NCBI GenBank assembly: GCA_945901045.1
Contig: CAMDKK010000002.1
Location: 59,785-123,784 of the forward strand
Reading direction: 5' to 3'
Length of the DNA stretch: 64,000 nucleotides
DNA from: Limnohabitans sp. Rim8
Lineage (GTDB): Bacteria; Pseudomonadota; Gammaproteobacteria; Burkholderiales; Burkholderiaceae_C
Shown here: positions 52,129-59,400 of the stretch, one piece after another
How the letters are laid out: the number at the start of each line of letters is the position of its first letter
Position numbering within the stretch: the first letter of the stretch is position 1
Made by a program: the position numbers and the translations under genes
Notes under the pieces: generated by a model
Seen by the model: the letters and a program-made list of their open reading frames with translations, nothing else
Told to the model about the DNA's origin: nothing
The model's database searches: none

Positions 52129-52301
52129 TAAATTTCTATTTTCTCAGGGGGTCACGGTAAATTAAAAAAATCAATTGCAACCATTGTAGTTTCGAAACAT
52201 GTGGGCCTCGTGTTGCCAACTCTTGATTAACAACCCATGATAGTCCTCCTGCATTAATCGTACACTAAATCTTTTTCTAATTCGCTTAAAAATTTCAGTT
52301 G

Positions 52302-52724
52302 CTAAGGGGTGGTGCTGATCTTTTTTTGGCAGATAGAAGCTTCCATGTTCATTTGTCCTAAGTCAGGTGCCTGTATGCTTAAGCTTAGATGCCACGGCCC
52401 AACGCAACTGTATTGTAAATGTGCACTGGTAGTGGAAGTAATCGGTGGCGATGCTAGCATTGGGGCCACAGTCACCCCGGTCGATCTCTCTGCAGGACCA
52501 TGCAACCTGAGGATATCGATGGTCCCCTGCGGACCAATGCGATAAACCAGAATATGCCCCCCCTTTCGGCAAAGCCCAAGCGCTGCACATACCGCAGCAA
52601 TGTCCTCGGATGCTACAGATTCTAGATAGGCCCCGAGTGACTCAGGTGTATCAAACGCCATGAAATGTCTCTGATCAAAGTCTGCAATGTCCAACCGTCC
52701 ATTAGCACTGCATTGAAAAACCAC
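52302..52724 (-). pseudogene. Fused ParD-ParE remnant
   Basis: The open frame reads VFQCSANGRLDIADFDQRHFMAFDTPESLGAYLESVASEDIAAVCAALGL, which matches the C-terminal half of the intact ParD antitoxin at 54101-54382 (IADFDQGQFMAFDNPESLGAHLDSVATKAIAAV). It then continues as CRKGGHILVYRIGPQGTIDILRLHG, matching the C-terminal half of the intact ParE (GRKGRHFLVYRVGSQETIDILRLLH). An internal deletion has joined the two genes. The very first codons derive from the tail of a Doc-like gene. A degraded second copy of the ParDE locus. Confidence 0.8.
52394..52567. repeat. Dispersed repeat R1, copy A
   Basis: Contains GTAAATGTGCACTGGTAGTGG and AAGTAATCGGTGGCGATGC, then TTGGGGCCACAGTCACCCCG and the ParE tail. 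The first part recurs at 59401-59480 (copy C) and the second at 53744-53883 (copy B), so this copy is a mosaic of both. Confidence 0.65.
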
Positions 52725-52818
52725 ACCACCAACGCGGTGGAATGGCCACAGAAATGATGACGCGTTTGGGCGGAAAAGTGCCGTTGTGTGCCTGAAATAT
52801 TAAGAACAACATTGGGGC

Positions 52819-52939
52819 ATGCCCTGTTACAGTTTGAAGACTGGGCGTCTGTAATGTGCGAATCAACGGCCAATGGCGGTTGACATTCAAGTGGGGCGAC
52901 AGCGGCCCATTTGACGTGTTGGTTGAAGACCCGCACTGA
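52819..52939 (+). pseudogene. HigB toxin remnant
   Basis: Just before the HigA gene, codons for PCYSLKTGRL and then, one frame over, NVRINGQWRLTFKWGDSGPFDVLVEDPH followed by a stop are readable. This is the C-terminal third of a HigB toxin (compare the usual VRINDQWRICF), with a stop/frameshift between the two parts and no N-terminal half. The spacing to higA (35 bp) is normal for a higBA operon. Confidence 0.7.
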
Positions 52940-52974
52940 GGCAAGTTCTTTTATTTGAAAGTAAGGTGTGCATC

Positions 52975-53280
52975 ATGTTTAAAAACGGCATGCGTCCCGT
53001 CCACCCAGGAGAAGTCCTCTTGGAGGACTGCATAAAACCCATGGGCATCAGTGTTCACGCCCTGTCGTTGGCCCTGCATGTGCCGTATTCGCGGCTGCGT
53101 GAAATTGTGGATGGCAAGCGCGGCGTGTCAGCAGACACCGCCTTACGCCTTGAGCGTTATTACGGCAGCGAGGCGCAAGGATGGCTGAATCTGCAGACGG
53201 CATACGACCTGCGCGTCGCGGAGAAGCTGAGCGCTAAAGCCATTTTTAATCAGATTGAACCGTTGTCGATGGCGGCATAA
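52975..53280 (+). CDS. higA: HigA family antitoxin with broken partner
   Basis: 101 residues from the ATG at 52975 (AAGG upstream). Canonical HigA: MRPVHPGEVLLEDCIKPMGISVHALSLALHVPYSRLREIVDGKRGVSADTALRLERYYGSEAQGWLNLQTAYDLRVAEK. It binds its own promoter and the HigB toxin, but the HigB gene directly upstream is reduced to a frameshifted tail. So it is an antitoxin without a local toxin. Confidence 0.93.
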   Translation: MFKNGMRPVHPGEVLLEDCIKPMGISVHALSLALHVPYSRLREIVDGKRGVSADTALRLERYYGSEAQGWLNLQTAYDLRVAEKLSAKAIFNQIEPLSMAA

Positions 53281-53403
53281 CTTTCGGGCGCCCCGATGGC
53301 CACCCCAAATTCCCCCTTGCATTCAGGCAGCGCACCAGGAAACTGCACCATGCGCGAGACACACAAAGACGAGAATTCATGAATGAGTGCCCGGCCTGTC
53401 CAC

Positions 53404-53709
53404 TTAAGCCGATGCCAGCACTTGGCTGCGACGGGATTTTTGCTGTGGTGCCGACAACTCTTCTCTGACCACTTGGCGCACTGCATCGATCATCGAACGC
53501 TGCTGGATAAAGGCCACCAGGGCGTCATTGATCAAGGTCTGGTAACTACCGGTTCCAGCGTGCTCAACTTGCGCGCGGAAGTGATCAATGACTTTATTAT
53601 CCAAGCGTATCGATATTTTGGTCTTGCCTGCATCCAGTGGAATCACCGCGCCTTGCTTTGCATTTGAAAAGTCAATGTCCCGGTACGGCTCAGCGACGAA
53701 TTTTTTCAT
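53404..53709 (-). CDS. brnA: BrnA-like antitoxin, orphan
   Basis: 101 residues from the ATG at 53709, chosen because AAAGGA lies 7 bases upstream. Features: MKKFVAEPYRDIDFSNAKQGAVIPLDAGKTKISIRLDNKVIDHFRAQVEHAGTGSYQTLINDALVAFIQ, the BrnA_antitoxin pattern with its RHH fold. BrnT should be encoded just upstream; instead ParE ends there, so the toxin is missing. Confidence 0.82.
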   Translation of the reverse strand: MKKFVAEPYRDIDFSNAKQGAVIPLDAGKTKISIRLDNKVIDHFRAQVEHAGTGSYQTLINDALVAFIQQRSMIDAVRQVVREELSAPQQKSRRSQVLASA

Positions 53710-53743
53710 ACAAATTCCTTTGAGGTTTATTGTGAAAGTCATC

Positions 53744-53883
53744 GGTGGCTAGGCGTGCCTTGGGGCCACAGTCACCCCGGTAGATGTCTCTGCAAGTCCA
53801 TGCTGTCGTGTAGCAACCTGAGGATATCGATGGTCTCCTGCGAACCCACGCGATAAACCAGAAAATGCCTCCCCTTTCGGCCT
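53744..53883. repeat. Dispersed repeat R1, copy B
   Basis: Shares TTGGGGCCACAGTCACCCCG, ACCTGAGGATATCGATGGTC and GATAAACCAGAA with copy A at 52.4 kb. It spans the spacer before brnA and the end of parE. Confidence 0.6.
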
Positions 53884-54104
53884 GAGCGTTCGACATGCAG
53901 GGTCTGGATACCTGGTTCAATGTCATCATGAAGTTTGCTTCCCAAAATTTCTGGGCCATGATTCAAGGCTTGGATTGCCAGTGAAATCGTCTCCGAATAA
54001 GTATTGGCTTGGGCTTTGCCAAAAGACTTCGCTGTCCAATTCAGAATGTCTATAAAGTCCCGTTCGGCCTGTCGACCAAGCCGGACACCCCAAGCGCTGC
54101 TCAT
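53772..54104 (-). CDS. parE: ParE family toxin
   Basis: 110 residues with the RelE/ParE fold: WGVRLGRQAERDFIDILNWTAKSFGKAQANTYSETISLAIQAL ... SGRKGRHFLVYRVGSQETIDILRLLHDSMDLQRHL. ParE toxins poison DNA gyrase. Its start overlaps the parD stop (ATGA). It appears intact, one of only two complete modules in this cluster. Confidence 0.9.
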   Translation of the reverse strand: MSSAWGVRLGRQAERDFIDILNWTAKSFGKAQANTYSETISLAIQALNHGPEILGSKLHDDIEPGIQTLHVERSGRKGRHFLVYRVGSQETIDILRLLHDSMDLQRHLPG

Positions 54105-54382
54105 ACCGCAGCAATGGCCTTGGTTGCTACAGAGTCTAGATGGGCCCCGAGTGACTCGGGGTTATCAAAGGCCATGAACTGTCCCTGATCAAAATCTGCG
54201 ATACCGATCCTTACAGCGCTACGCAGGGCCAATAGGCGCGAAGCATGCTCAGCCTCGCGCTGCTCGATCAGACGCAGTCCATCGCGAAGAACCTCGCTCG
54301 CGTTTTGGTAACGGCCGCTGCTAACGAGCTGTTCCACGACAGCCGTTTGGTGGTGGGTCAAGACAACGTTACGGGTAGGCAT
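54101..54382 (-). CDS. parD: ParD family antitoxin
   Basis: 93 residues: MPTRNVVLTHHQTAVVEQLVSSGRYQNASEVLRDGLRLIEQREAEHASRL is the ribbon-helix-helix DNA-binding half; ALRSAVRIGIADFDQGQFMAFDNPESLGAHLDSVATKA is the ParE-binding tail. It should repress its own promoter through the palindrome at 54398-54424. Fragments of a similar tail occur at 52.3-52.7 kb and near 54.99-55.02 kb. Confidence 0.92.
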   Translation of the reverse strand: MPTRNVVLTHHQTAVVEQLVSSGRYQNASEVLRDGLRLIEQREAEHASRLLALRSAVRIGIADFDQGQFMAFDNPESLGAHLDSVATKAIAAV

Positions 54383-54397
54383 TTAGATTTCTCAAAG

Positions 54398-54424
54398 AAT
54401 TATTGGCAGATTATGCCAATAATT
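54398..54424. promoter_or_regulatory. ParD operator palindrome
   Basis: AATTATTGGCA and TGCCAATAATT, 11-bp perfect arms around GATTA, 16 bp upstream of the parD ATG. Confidence 0.75.
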
Positions 54425-54475
54425 TATCTAGGCCTTTCTTGTTGGCCTGCCAAAACGAAATTAATCTGCAATGTC

Positions 54476-54516
54476 CACCTGTCGACCTGTCGACCTGTCG
54501 ACCTGTCGACCTGTCC
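54476..54516. repeat. Tandem 8-bp repeat (CTGTCGAC) x4
   Basis: The unit CTGTCGAC is repeated four times and followed by a partial CTGTCC. It lies between the parDE operator and the Doc remnant. The homologous segment near 52.68 kb lacks the expansion, so it arose by local slippage. Confidence 0.85.
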
Positions 54517-54517
54517 A

Positions 54518-54691
54518 TTAGTACTGCATTGAAAAACCACGTAACCAAGGCTCGATGTGCTCAAGGTCAAAGGTGCTTGTTTCCAGCATCTGCAGCATTT
54601 CTGGGTGAATCTGCATGGGCGCGCGCCTCAGTTGCCAACCGTTGATGCGTAAAAAGACATCGGTGGCGGCAAAGGCGATTCGCTCCACGGC
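54518..54691 (-). pseudogene. Doc-type toxin remnant lacking the Fic motif
   Basis: Directly after the antitoxin stop, a frame encodes AVERIAFAATDVFLRINGWQLRRAP ... MLQMLETSTFDLEHIEPWLRGFSMQY and a stop. This matches the C-terminal part of Doc toxins, beginning where the catalytic HxFxDGNKR motif would end (NKR-like position reads VER). The N-terminal two thirds are deleted, so the toxin should be inactive. Confidence 0.75.
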
Positions 54692-54922
54692 TTACTTGGC
54701 CAACTCACGGTACAAGCTGTCAAACTCTTCAAGACTGGACGCAAAAGAAGCCATCACATGACGGCGGGGCCGGTCTGTCTGATGGCGATCGAGATAGTCA
54801 CGCAATGCTTCATCCAGCACCGATTGGAATTGTCGGCCCTGCGACTCAGCCAACTGGCGCAGTGCGGCCAACACCTCAGGCGCTGCCTGTGATGAGAACT
54901 TTTCGCGAGCGACAATGGTCAT
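54692..54922 (-). CDS. Antitoxin paired with the broken Doc-type toxin
   Basis: 76 residues from the ATG at 54922 (AAGGG upstream): MTIVAREKFSSQAAPEVLAALRQLAESQGRQFQSVLDEALRDYLDRHQTDRPRRHVMASFASSLEEFDSLYRELAK. An RHH-like N-terminus (LAALRQLAESQGRQFQSVLDEALRDYL) and an amphipathic tail are usual for small antitoxins next to Doc or Fic toxins. Intact, while its toxin is not. Confidence 0.8.
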   Translation of the reverse strand: MTIVAREKFSSQAAPEVLAALRQLAESQGRQFQSVLDEALRDYLDRHQTDRPRRHVMASFASSLEEFDSLYRELAK

Positions 54923-54992
54923 GAGAGGCCCTTCTGGATTCATCTTGAAATATCATGATACATCAAGAAATCTTGGACGCATCAAGCGTAAT

Positions 54993-55022
54993 CAACTGTC
55001 CCTGATCAAAGTCAGCGATGCC
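54993..55022 (-). pseudogene. Short ParD tail fragment
   Basis: The DNA (CTGTCCCTGATCAAAGTCAG and on) matches the parD segment coding for GIADFDQGQ at 54176-54206. It is about 30 bp with no gene around it. A scar of recombination among ParD copies. Confidence 0.45.
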
Positions 55023-55043
55023 AACGGTGTGTCTGCGTTCAGC

Positions 55044-55161
55044 CCTTACCGTCTGGCCTTATGGCTTTGGGGCCAGGCCGCGCAGGGCTTTCACAGCGGT
55101 GCTGTAGTTTGTGGGTAGCGTCGCGCCAAACATCAATCACGTATTTGTAGCAGCAGCACCA
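55044..55161. repeat. Direct repeat R2, copy 1
   Basis: A 118-bp block (CCTTACCGTCTGGCCTTATG through GTATTTGTAGCAGCAGCA) repeated at 56769-56890 with about 85-90% identity by eye. The two copies bracket the HTH antitoxin gene and the prlF-yhaV module. The remaining 130 bp to 55293 show no gene. Confidence 0.8.
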
Positions 55162-55293
55162 AAGCCGATGAAGGTAAAAATTTGCTTTGAAGGAAATAGG
55201 TTGATTTATTCTAGAACCAGAATAAAATTGAAAGAAATATTTTGACCTAGGCGCTTATCGATACAGAGCCTTGATTCAATCTAGGAAATCAAA

Positions 55294-55653
55294 ATGACAG
55301 AACTCAAAATGACCAAGGGCAGCGCCAACGTCTTTGAAGACCTTGGCTTCGACGTTCGGGAATCTCAGAATCTGTTGCTGCGCTCTCAGACCATGGTGTC
55401 ACTGGTTCTGTGGTTCAATGACAGTGGCTTGACACAGGCTGCTGCGGCCAAGACGCTGGGCATCACACAACCAAGATTCAATCAACTCTTAAAGGGCAAG
55501 ATTGAAATCTTCAGCCTCGATGCTTTGGTGAACATGGCCACCAGTGCTGGTATGCGCGTGGGGCTGAGCATTCGCCCATTGACTTCCGTGAAAGTCCGCA
55601 AGGCAACGCCGAGTAAAACTGCCGATACAGCCAAGCGTCGACTGCGGGCTTGA
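55294..55653 (+). CDS. HTH antitoxin of the HigA_2/XRE type, orphan
   Basis: 119 residues; SD AGGA precedes the ATG. NVFEDLGFDVRESQNLLLRSQTMVSLVLWFNDSGLTQAAAAKTLGITQPRFNQLLKGKIEIFSLDALVNMATSAGMRV is the typical fold of antitoxins that pair with RelE/HigB-like toxins. No toxin gene lies before or behind it: upstream is repeat R2, downstream a decayed frame. Confidence 0.85.
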   Translation: MTELKMTKGSANVFEDLGFDVRESQNLLLRSQTMVSLVLWFNDSGLTQAAAAKTLGITQPRFNQLLKGKIEIFSLDALVNMATSAGMRVGLSIRPLTSVKVRKATPSKTADTAKRRLRA

Positions 55654-55684
55654 TGAAAAAGTAAAAAACACTTCAAGACGATTA

Positions 55685-55849
55685 GCAGATCAATCTGTCC
55701 AGCAATCCAGTATTGCTGCATTCAAAGCGGATATTGAGCAAGGAATGGCGGATGTAAGGGCGAGTCATGTTGCTGCAATCGACATGGGCGCTATCAAAGC
55801 CCAAGAATGCACGCAAATCAAGGAGGCTGTTCCAGTATTGACGGGGTAA
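55685..55849 (+). other. Decayed antitoxin-like frame without start
   Basis: An open frame reads QQSSIAAFKADIEQGMADVRASHVAAIDMGAIKAQ and ends in a stop at 55847. It recalls the tail of ParD/CC2985-like antitoxins (EEGxxSGxxxxLDMDAIKA). There is no plausible start codon or SD. Weakly supported; may be chance. Confidence 0.3.
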
Positions 55850-55895
55850 GGATATTTCCTTACCATTCACATCAATTCCCCGCAGAAAGCCCGCC

Positions 55896-56216
55896 ATGTC
55901 TCAAATTCATGAAGTCGCCACCCTCACCTCCAAGGGGCAAATCACCCTGCCCAAGCCAATTCGTCAGGCACTGGGGCTTGTCACAGGTGGCAAAGTTGCG
56001 TTTGATTTCGATGGCACCGCCGTCGTTGTCAGCCGCGCCGAGGATGCTGAACACACGGATCCGGCGATTGCTAAGTTCTTGGCTTTCATCGAGCAAGACA
56101 TCGCGGCCGGTAGGAACGTTGCAGGATTACCCGCCCCTTTGGTCAAGAGTCTTAAGAAGGCACTCAAACTCGACGTTGACTTAGCTGAAGAAATTCAAGG
56201 GGATGTCAGCTTGTGA
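55896..56216 (+). CDS. prlF: PrlF-like antitoxin (AbrB fold)
   Basis: 106 residues. SpoVT/AbrB N-terminus: HEVATLTSKGQITLPKPIRQALGLVTGGKVAFDFDGTAVVVSRA; C-terminal toxin-binding part: HTDPAIAKFLAFIEQDIAAGRNVAGLPAPLVKSLKKAL. This matches PrlF (SohA), the antitoxin of YhaV. Its stop overlaps the next start by one base, as in known prlF-yhaV operons. Confidence 0.92.
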   Translation: MSQIHEVATLTSKGQITLPKPIRQALGLVTGGKVAFDFDGTAVVVSRAEDAEHTDPAIAKFLAFIEQDIAAGRNVAGLPAPLVKSLKKALKLDVDLAEEIQGDVSL

Positions 56217-56662
56217 TGGCCTCGCCGTGGACTTTGCTTTTTCACCAATGCCTGATCGATCAGCTTGATCGACTCACGGCAGCTGCTGACCGGGCTAAAG
56301 CGAGAAACCCCAAAACGGCTCACGAAAATGCCAACGTCAAGTTGCACGCCGCCTTGGCGAAACTGATCCTAGAGACCGTTCCCAGCGACCCGACCCGCGA
56401 TGAGTTTCGCCAGGGCAACACCATGGGTCCAGAATTTCGCCATTGGCGGCGCGCCAAAATTGGTCGGCGCTTTCGTCTTTTTTTCAGGTACGACTCGCGC
56501 TCTAAAGTCATCGTCTACGCCTGGGTCAATGATGAGAACACCCTGCGCTCATCGGGTAGCAAAAGCGACCCTTACACGGTCTTTCTCAAAATGCTCGAAC
56601 GTGGCAATCCACCCGATACCTGGGACCTGTTGGTGCATCAATCTCAAAAGATCAAAGACTAG
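56216..56662 (+). CDS. yhaV: YhaV-like toxin (RNase)
   Basis: 148 residues from the ATG at 56216. Family motifs: WTLLFHQCLIDQLDRLTAAADRAKARNP, LILETVPSDPTRDEFRQGNTMGPEFRHWRRAKIGRRFRLFFRYDSRSKVIVYAWVNDENTLRSSGSKSDPYTVFLKMLERGNPPDTW. YhaV is a RelE-fold ribosome-dependent RNase. Full length, so this module is likely functional. Confidence 0.93.
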   Translation: MASPWTLLFHQCLIDQLDRLTAAADRAKARNPKTAHENANVKLHAALAKLILETVPSDPTRDEFRQGNTMGPEFRHWRRAKIGRRFRLFFRYDSRSKVIVYAWVNDENTLRSSGSKSDPYTVFLKMLERGNPPDTWDLLVHQSQKIKD

Positions 56663-56768
56663 TGTCATCGGTGGTTTTTGCTCGCAGTGCACCACACCAG
56701 AGTCACGCACACCCAAAGCACCACCATAGCGCTGCATCAAGACGGCAACGGGTGGGTCTGGGCTAAGA

Positions 56769-56890
56769 CCTTACCGTCTGGCCTTATGGCTTGGGAGCCA
56801 GGCCGCGCAGGGCTTTCATAGCGGTGGTGTAGCTTGTGTGTAGCGTCACGCCAAACATCCGCCACGTATTTGTAACAGCAGCAGCAGCAC
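56769..56890. repeat. Direct repeat R2, copy 2
   Basis: Second copy of the block at 55044-55161 (CCTTACCGTCTGGCCTTATG ... CGTATTTGTAACAGCAGCAG), in the same orientation. The 320-bp gap after yhaV holds this repeat and no supported gene. Confidence 0.8.
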
Positions 56891-56982
56891 AGTTGATGGA
56901 TTTGCCGCTCAGTAGCTTTGACCACCCGAACGTTTGTAAGTAGCGTACGGGGGATTCATCGCGTTCTTGGCCTTGGTAATAT

Positions 56983-58566
56983 ATGGCACTCAAATTCAAT
57001 GGCAATTTCATCGAAAAGAACATGGCGCATTCGCTTGAATTACTAAAAGCAGTTCAGTTGCTGCAAAAAGGGCAACATGACTTGGCGCGGCAAGCTCTGG
57101 AAATTTTGCACCAGAAATCGGACTCAGAGTCTTGCACCGCCGTGCGCTATTTGGCACATATTGAGTCATTAAATAATCATTTTGAGAAAGCAATAGCGCT
57201 GCTGGCGCAAGCCCATATTGATTTTGGGCCCGATCCCAAAGTGCTGACTCAGTTAGCCGAATACAACATGAAGTCTGGCGACTACGACCGTGCCATTGAC
57301 TACGCAAATCAGTCGTTGCAATTGATGCCAAACAACCCTGTGTTGAGGCTCAATCTGGCCAGTTGGTTGAGTAGCCGACTTGACGATCCCACAAAGATCC
57401 GCCAGATCTACGAAGACTGGTGTCACGATTATTTGCCTCACCCGCCCCCATTTCCACCGCTCATACTTCGTCCCTTGACAAAAGGCCGCCGACTGAAAAT
57501 TGGCTATGTTTCAGGTGACTTAAAAAATCATGCTGTCCGCTACTTCATCGAGCCATATTTCAGGCACCAAGACCGAAAACAATTTGAAGTGCACGCCTTC
57601 ATGACCCTCAAGCCGGACACCATCTCGGACATTCTCCGGGGGCAAGTGGAACATTGGCATGAAGTAGAAAAACTAAGCAACGATGCGCTATTGGAAAAAA
57701 TACAGCAACTGGGCATCGATGTATTAGTGGACTTGTCTGGGCATACCGCAGGCCAAAGGCTGGAAGTCTTTGCCCAACGTGCAGCGCCGGTCCAAGTCAC
57801 CTGGTGGGGGTTTGTGCAGACACTGGGACTGCGACAAATGGATTACCGGCTTACCGATTCGCTGCACTGCCCCCCGACTACCGACGCGCACTACACAGAA
57901 AAACTGCTGCGAATGAAATGCTTCACGGCATATGCCCCTCCGCTGAATTCAGAGCAACTTTTTCCGAGTCCGCGGAAGTTAAACGGCTATGTCACTATGG
58001 TGTCCATGAACCATAGCCGCAAAATCAGCCAGCAAGCCCTTCTTTGCTGGCGTGACATTCTTATTCAAAATCCTACGGCGGCCCTCTTAATCGTCTCCAA
58101 TGAAAGCACCGAAAGTGGTGCCAATGGCTTGTATGCTGAACGGTTGCGCGCCTTGGACATGCCCATGACCCGTGTCGCCATATCCCCTAGGCTGAGCATG
58201 CTGAACTTCATGCATTTGGCATCAATCGCTGATTTTGCACTGGACTCGATGCCGATTTCTGGCGGCGTCACCACGTTTCATAGTTTGTGGATGGGACTAC
58301 CCGTGCTCACCCTTGCACCACCTGAGCCGATTGCCCTTCGTTCGTACACTGCCAACATTTTGAGAACTATTGGGATGGATGAATGTGTTGCAAATGGTTT
58401 AAATGAGTATGTAGAAAGGGCCAGTCAATGGATTCAAAATCCTGAAGTTTTGGATCGGCTCAGAGTGCAATGCAGACCCTTTTTGCAACAAAGCCCGTTC
58501 ATGCAACATGCAGAACGGGTCCGTGAACTTGAGGCATTGTTTACAGAACTGCGTGGTGGACGCTAG
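56983..58566 (+). CDS. Second TPR plus OGT-like glycosyltransferase
   Basis: 527 residues. Fewer TPRs than the first (about residues 15-140: AVQLLQKGQHDLARQALEILHQKSDSES, SLNNHFEKAIALLAQAHIDFGPDP, MKSGDYDRAIDYANQSLQLMPNNP). Then the GT41-type domain: LKIGYVSGDLKNHAVRYFIEPYFRHQD, DVLVDLSGHTAGQRLEVFAQRAAPVQVTWWGFVQTLGLRQMDYRLTD, SMNHSRKISQQALLCWRDIL, and IADFALDSMPISGGVTTFHSLWMGLPVLTL. Protein acceptor unknown. It is unlike enough from the enzyme at 47.6 kb not to be a recent duplicate. Confidence 0.85.
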   Translation: MALKFNGNFIEKNMAHSLELLKAVQLLQKGQHDLARQALEILHQKSDSESCTAVRYLAHIESLNNHFEKAIALLAQAHIDFGPDPKVLTQLAEYNMKSGDYDRAIDYANQSLQLMPNNPVLRLNLASWLSSRLDDPTKIRQIYEDWCHDYLPHPPPFPPLILRPLTKGRRLKIGYVSGDLKNHAVRYFIEPYFRHQDRKQFEVHAFMTLKPDTISDILRGQVEHWHEVEKLSNDALLEKIQQLGIDVLVDLSGHTAGQRLEVFAQRAAPVQVTWWGFVQTLGLRQMDYRLTDSLHCPPTTDAHYTEKLLRMKCFTAYAPPLNSEQLFPSPRKLNGYVTMVSMNHSRKISQQALLCWRDILIQNPTAALLIVSNESTESGANGLYAERLRALDMPMTRVAISPRLSMLNFMHLASIADFALDSMPISGGVTTFHSLWMGLPVLTLAPPEPIALRSYTANILRTIGMDECVANGLNEYVERASQWIQNPEVLDRLRVQCRPFLQQSPFMQHAERVRELEALFTELRGGR

Positions 58567-59183
58567 CGTAAACAAATAGACCAATGAGGTTTAGATTGCC
58601 AAAAAACATAGGGAAATTTCAGCGAGCGAAAACGTAGATCTGCTGCACGCAACGCGATTAAATATTTTTCACGAATCGCCCCGGCAGGACTGAGTGATGC
58701 GCTGGCACTGCCCCAAGTCAATCTGGGACGCCCGAGCCTCATGATCAATAAATCTGCCATCAAGCGTGCATGACGACCATTCCCGTTTGGGAAGCCATGA
58801 ATAAGCACAAGCTGATGATGAAAACGCACAGCCACTTCGTCTGGATCGAATACATGGTTTTCTATCTGGTAGCGGGTGTTCTCCAGCAAGTCACGTAATT
58901 TCACGGACACTTGCGTCCAGTCGACGCCGATGTTCTTATTGCTCTGACGGAACGTCCCAGCCCACTGCCATGTCCTGTCAAACATCTGGCGGTGCAAATC
59001 ACGCACAAAACCTTCATCCAATAGCTCGCGCTTTTTCTGACGAGTGGCCCAACGATCTCCAAGAACAATGTTGGCCTGCTCCCATGCGTTAAGGCCTGCT
59101 TGTGTTGTGATGTGCACCGGCACTAAACCTGCCGCTTCATCGGGATCAAGGGGTGCTGCCCACGGTGAGTACTGAAATTCCAT
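58563..59183 (-). CDS. Fic-domain protein of the mobile mystery protein B type
   Basis: 206 residues from the ATG at 59183. Motifs: AGLVPVHITTQAGLNAWEQANIVLGDRWATRQKKRELLDEGFVRDLHRQMFDRTWQWAGTFRQSNKNIGVDWTQV, and the Fic core HGFPNGNGRHARLMADLLIMRLG, which keeps the catalytic His and the NGNGR loop, so AMP transfer is possible. Mystery protein B is normally encoded behind a small HTH protein A; no such gene is visible here. Its 3' end overlaps the OGT-like gene by four bases. Confidence 0.88.
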   Translation of the reverse strand: MEFQYSPWAAPLDPDEAAGLVPVHITTQAGLNAWEQANIVLGDRWATRQKKRELLDEGFVRDLHRQMFDRTWQWAGTFRQSNKNIGVDWTQVSVKLRDLLENTRYQIENHVFDPDEVAVRFHHQLVLIHGFPNGNGRHARLMADLLIMRLGRPRLTWGSASASLSPAGAIREKYLIALRAADLRFRSLKFPYVFWQSKPHWSICLR

Positions 59184-59193
59184 GTGCTTTATC

Positions 59194-59400
59194 TCACCAC
59201 AATTCTCGGCGCGATCCCTCCAATAGCGACTTGACCGCCAGATCAAATTGAAGCTTGTTTGAGGGGCCGTTCACTGCCTGATCTTCAAGGGCCATGGAGT
59301 GCGCGATAGGCATAAAGAAACTTATAGGCTCCACTTTTAGATGAACTACGAGTGATATAACTCTAGAGGAGCGCCGTCGTTGTGACTGCTTAGGGGTCAT
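59194..59400 (-). other. Small open frame upstream of the Fic gene
   Basis: 68 codons: MTPKQSQRRRSSRVISLVVHLKVEP ... FDLAVKSLLEGSRRELW. It occupies the place where mystery protein A should be but does not show its HTH. Its end lies 10 bp before the Fic start. It starts exactly where repeat R1 copy C begins, so it may be a truncated gene. Weak. Confidence 0.3.
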
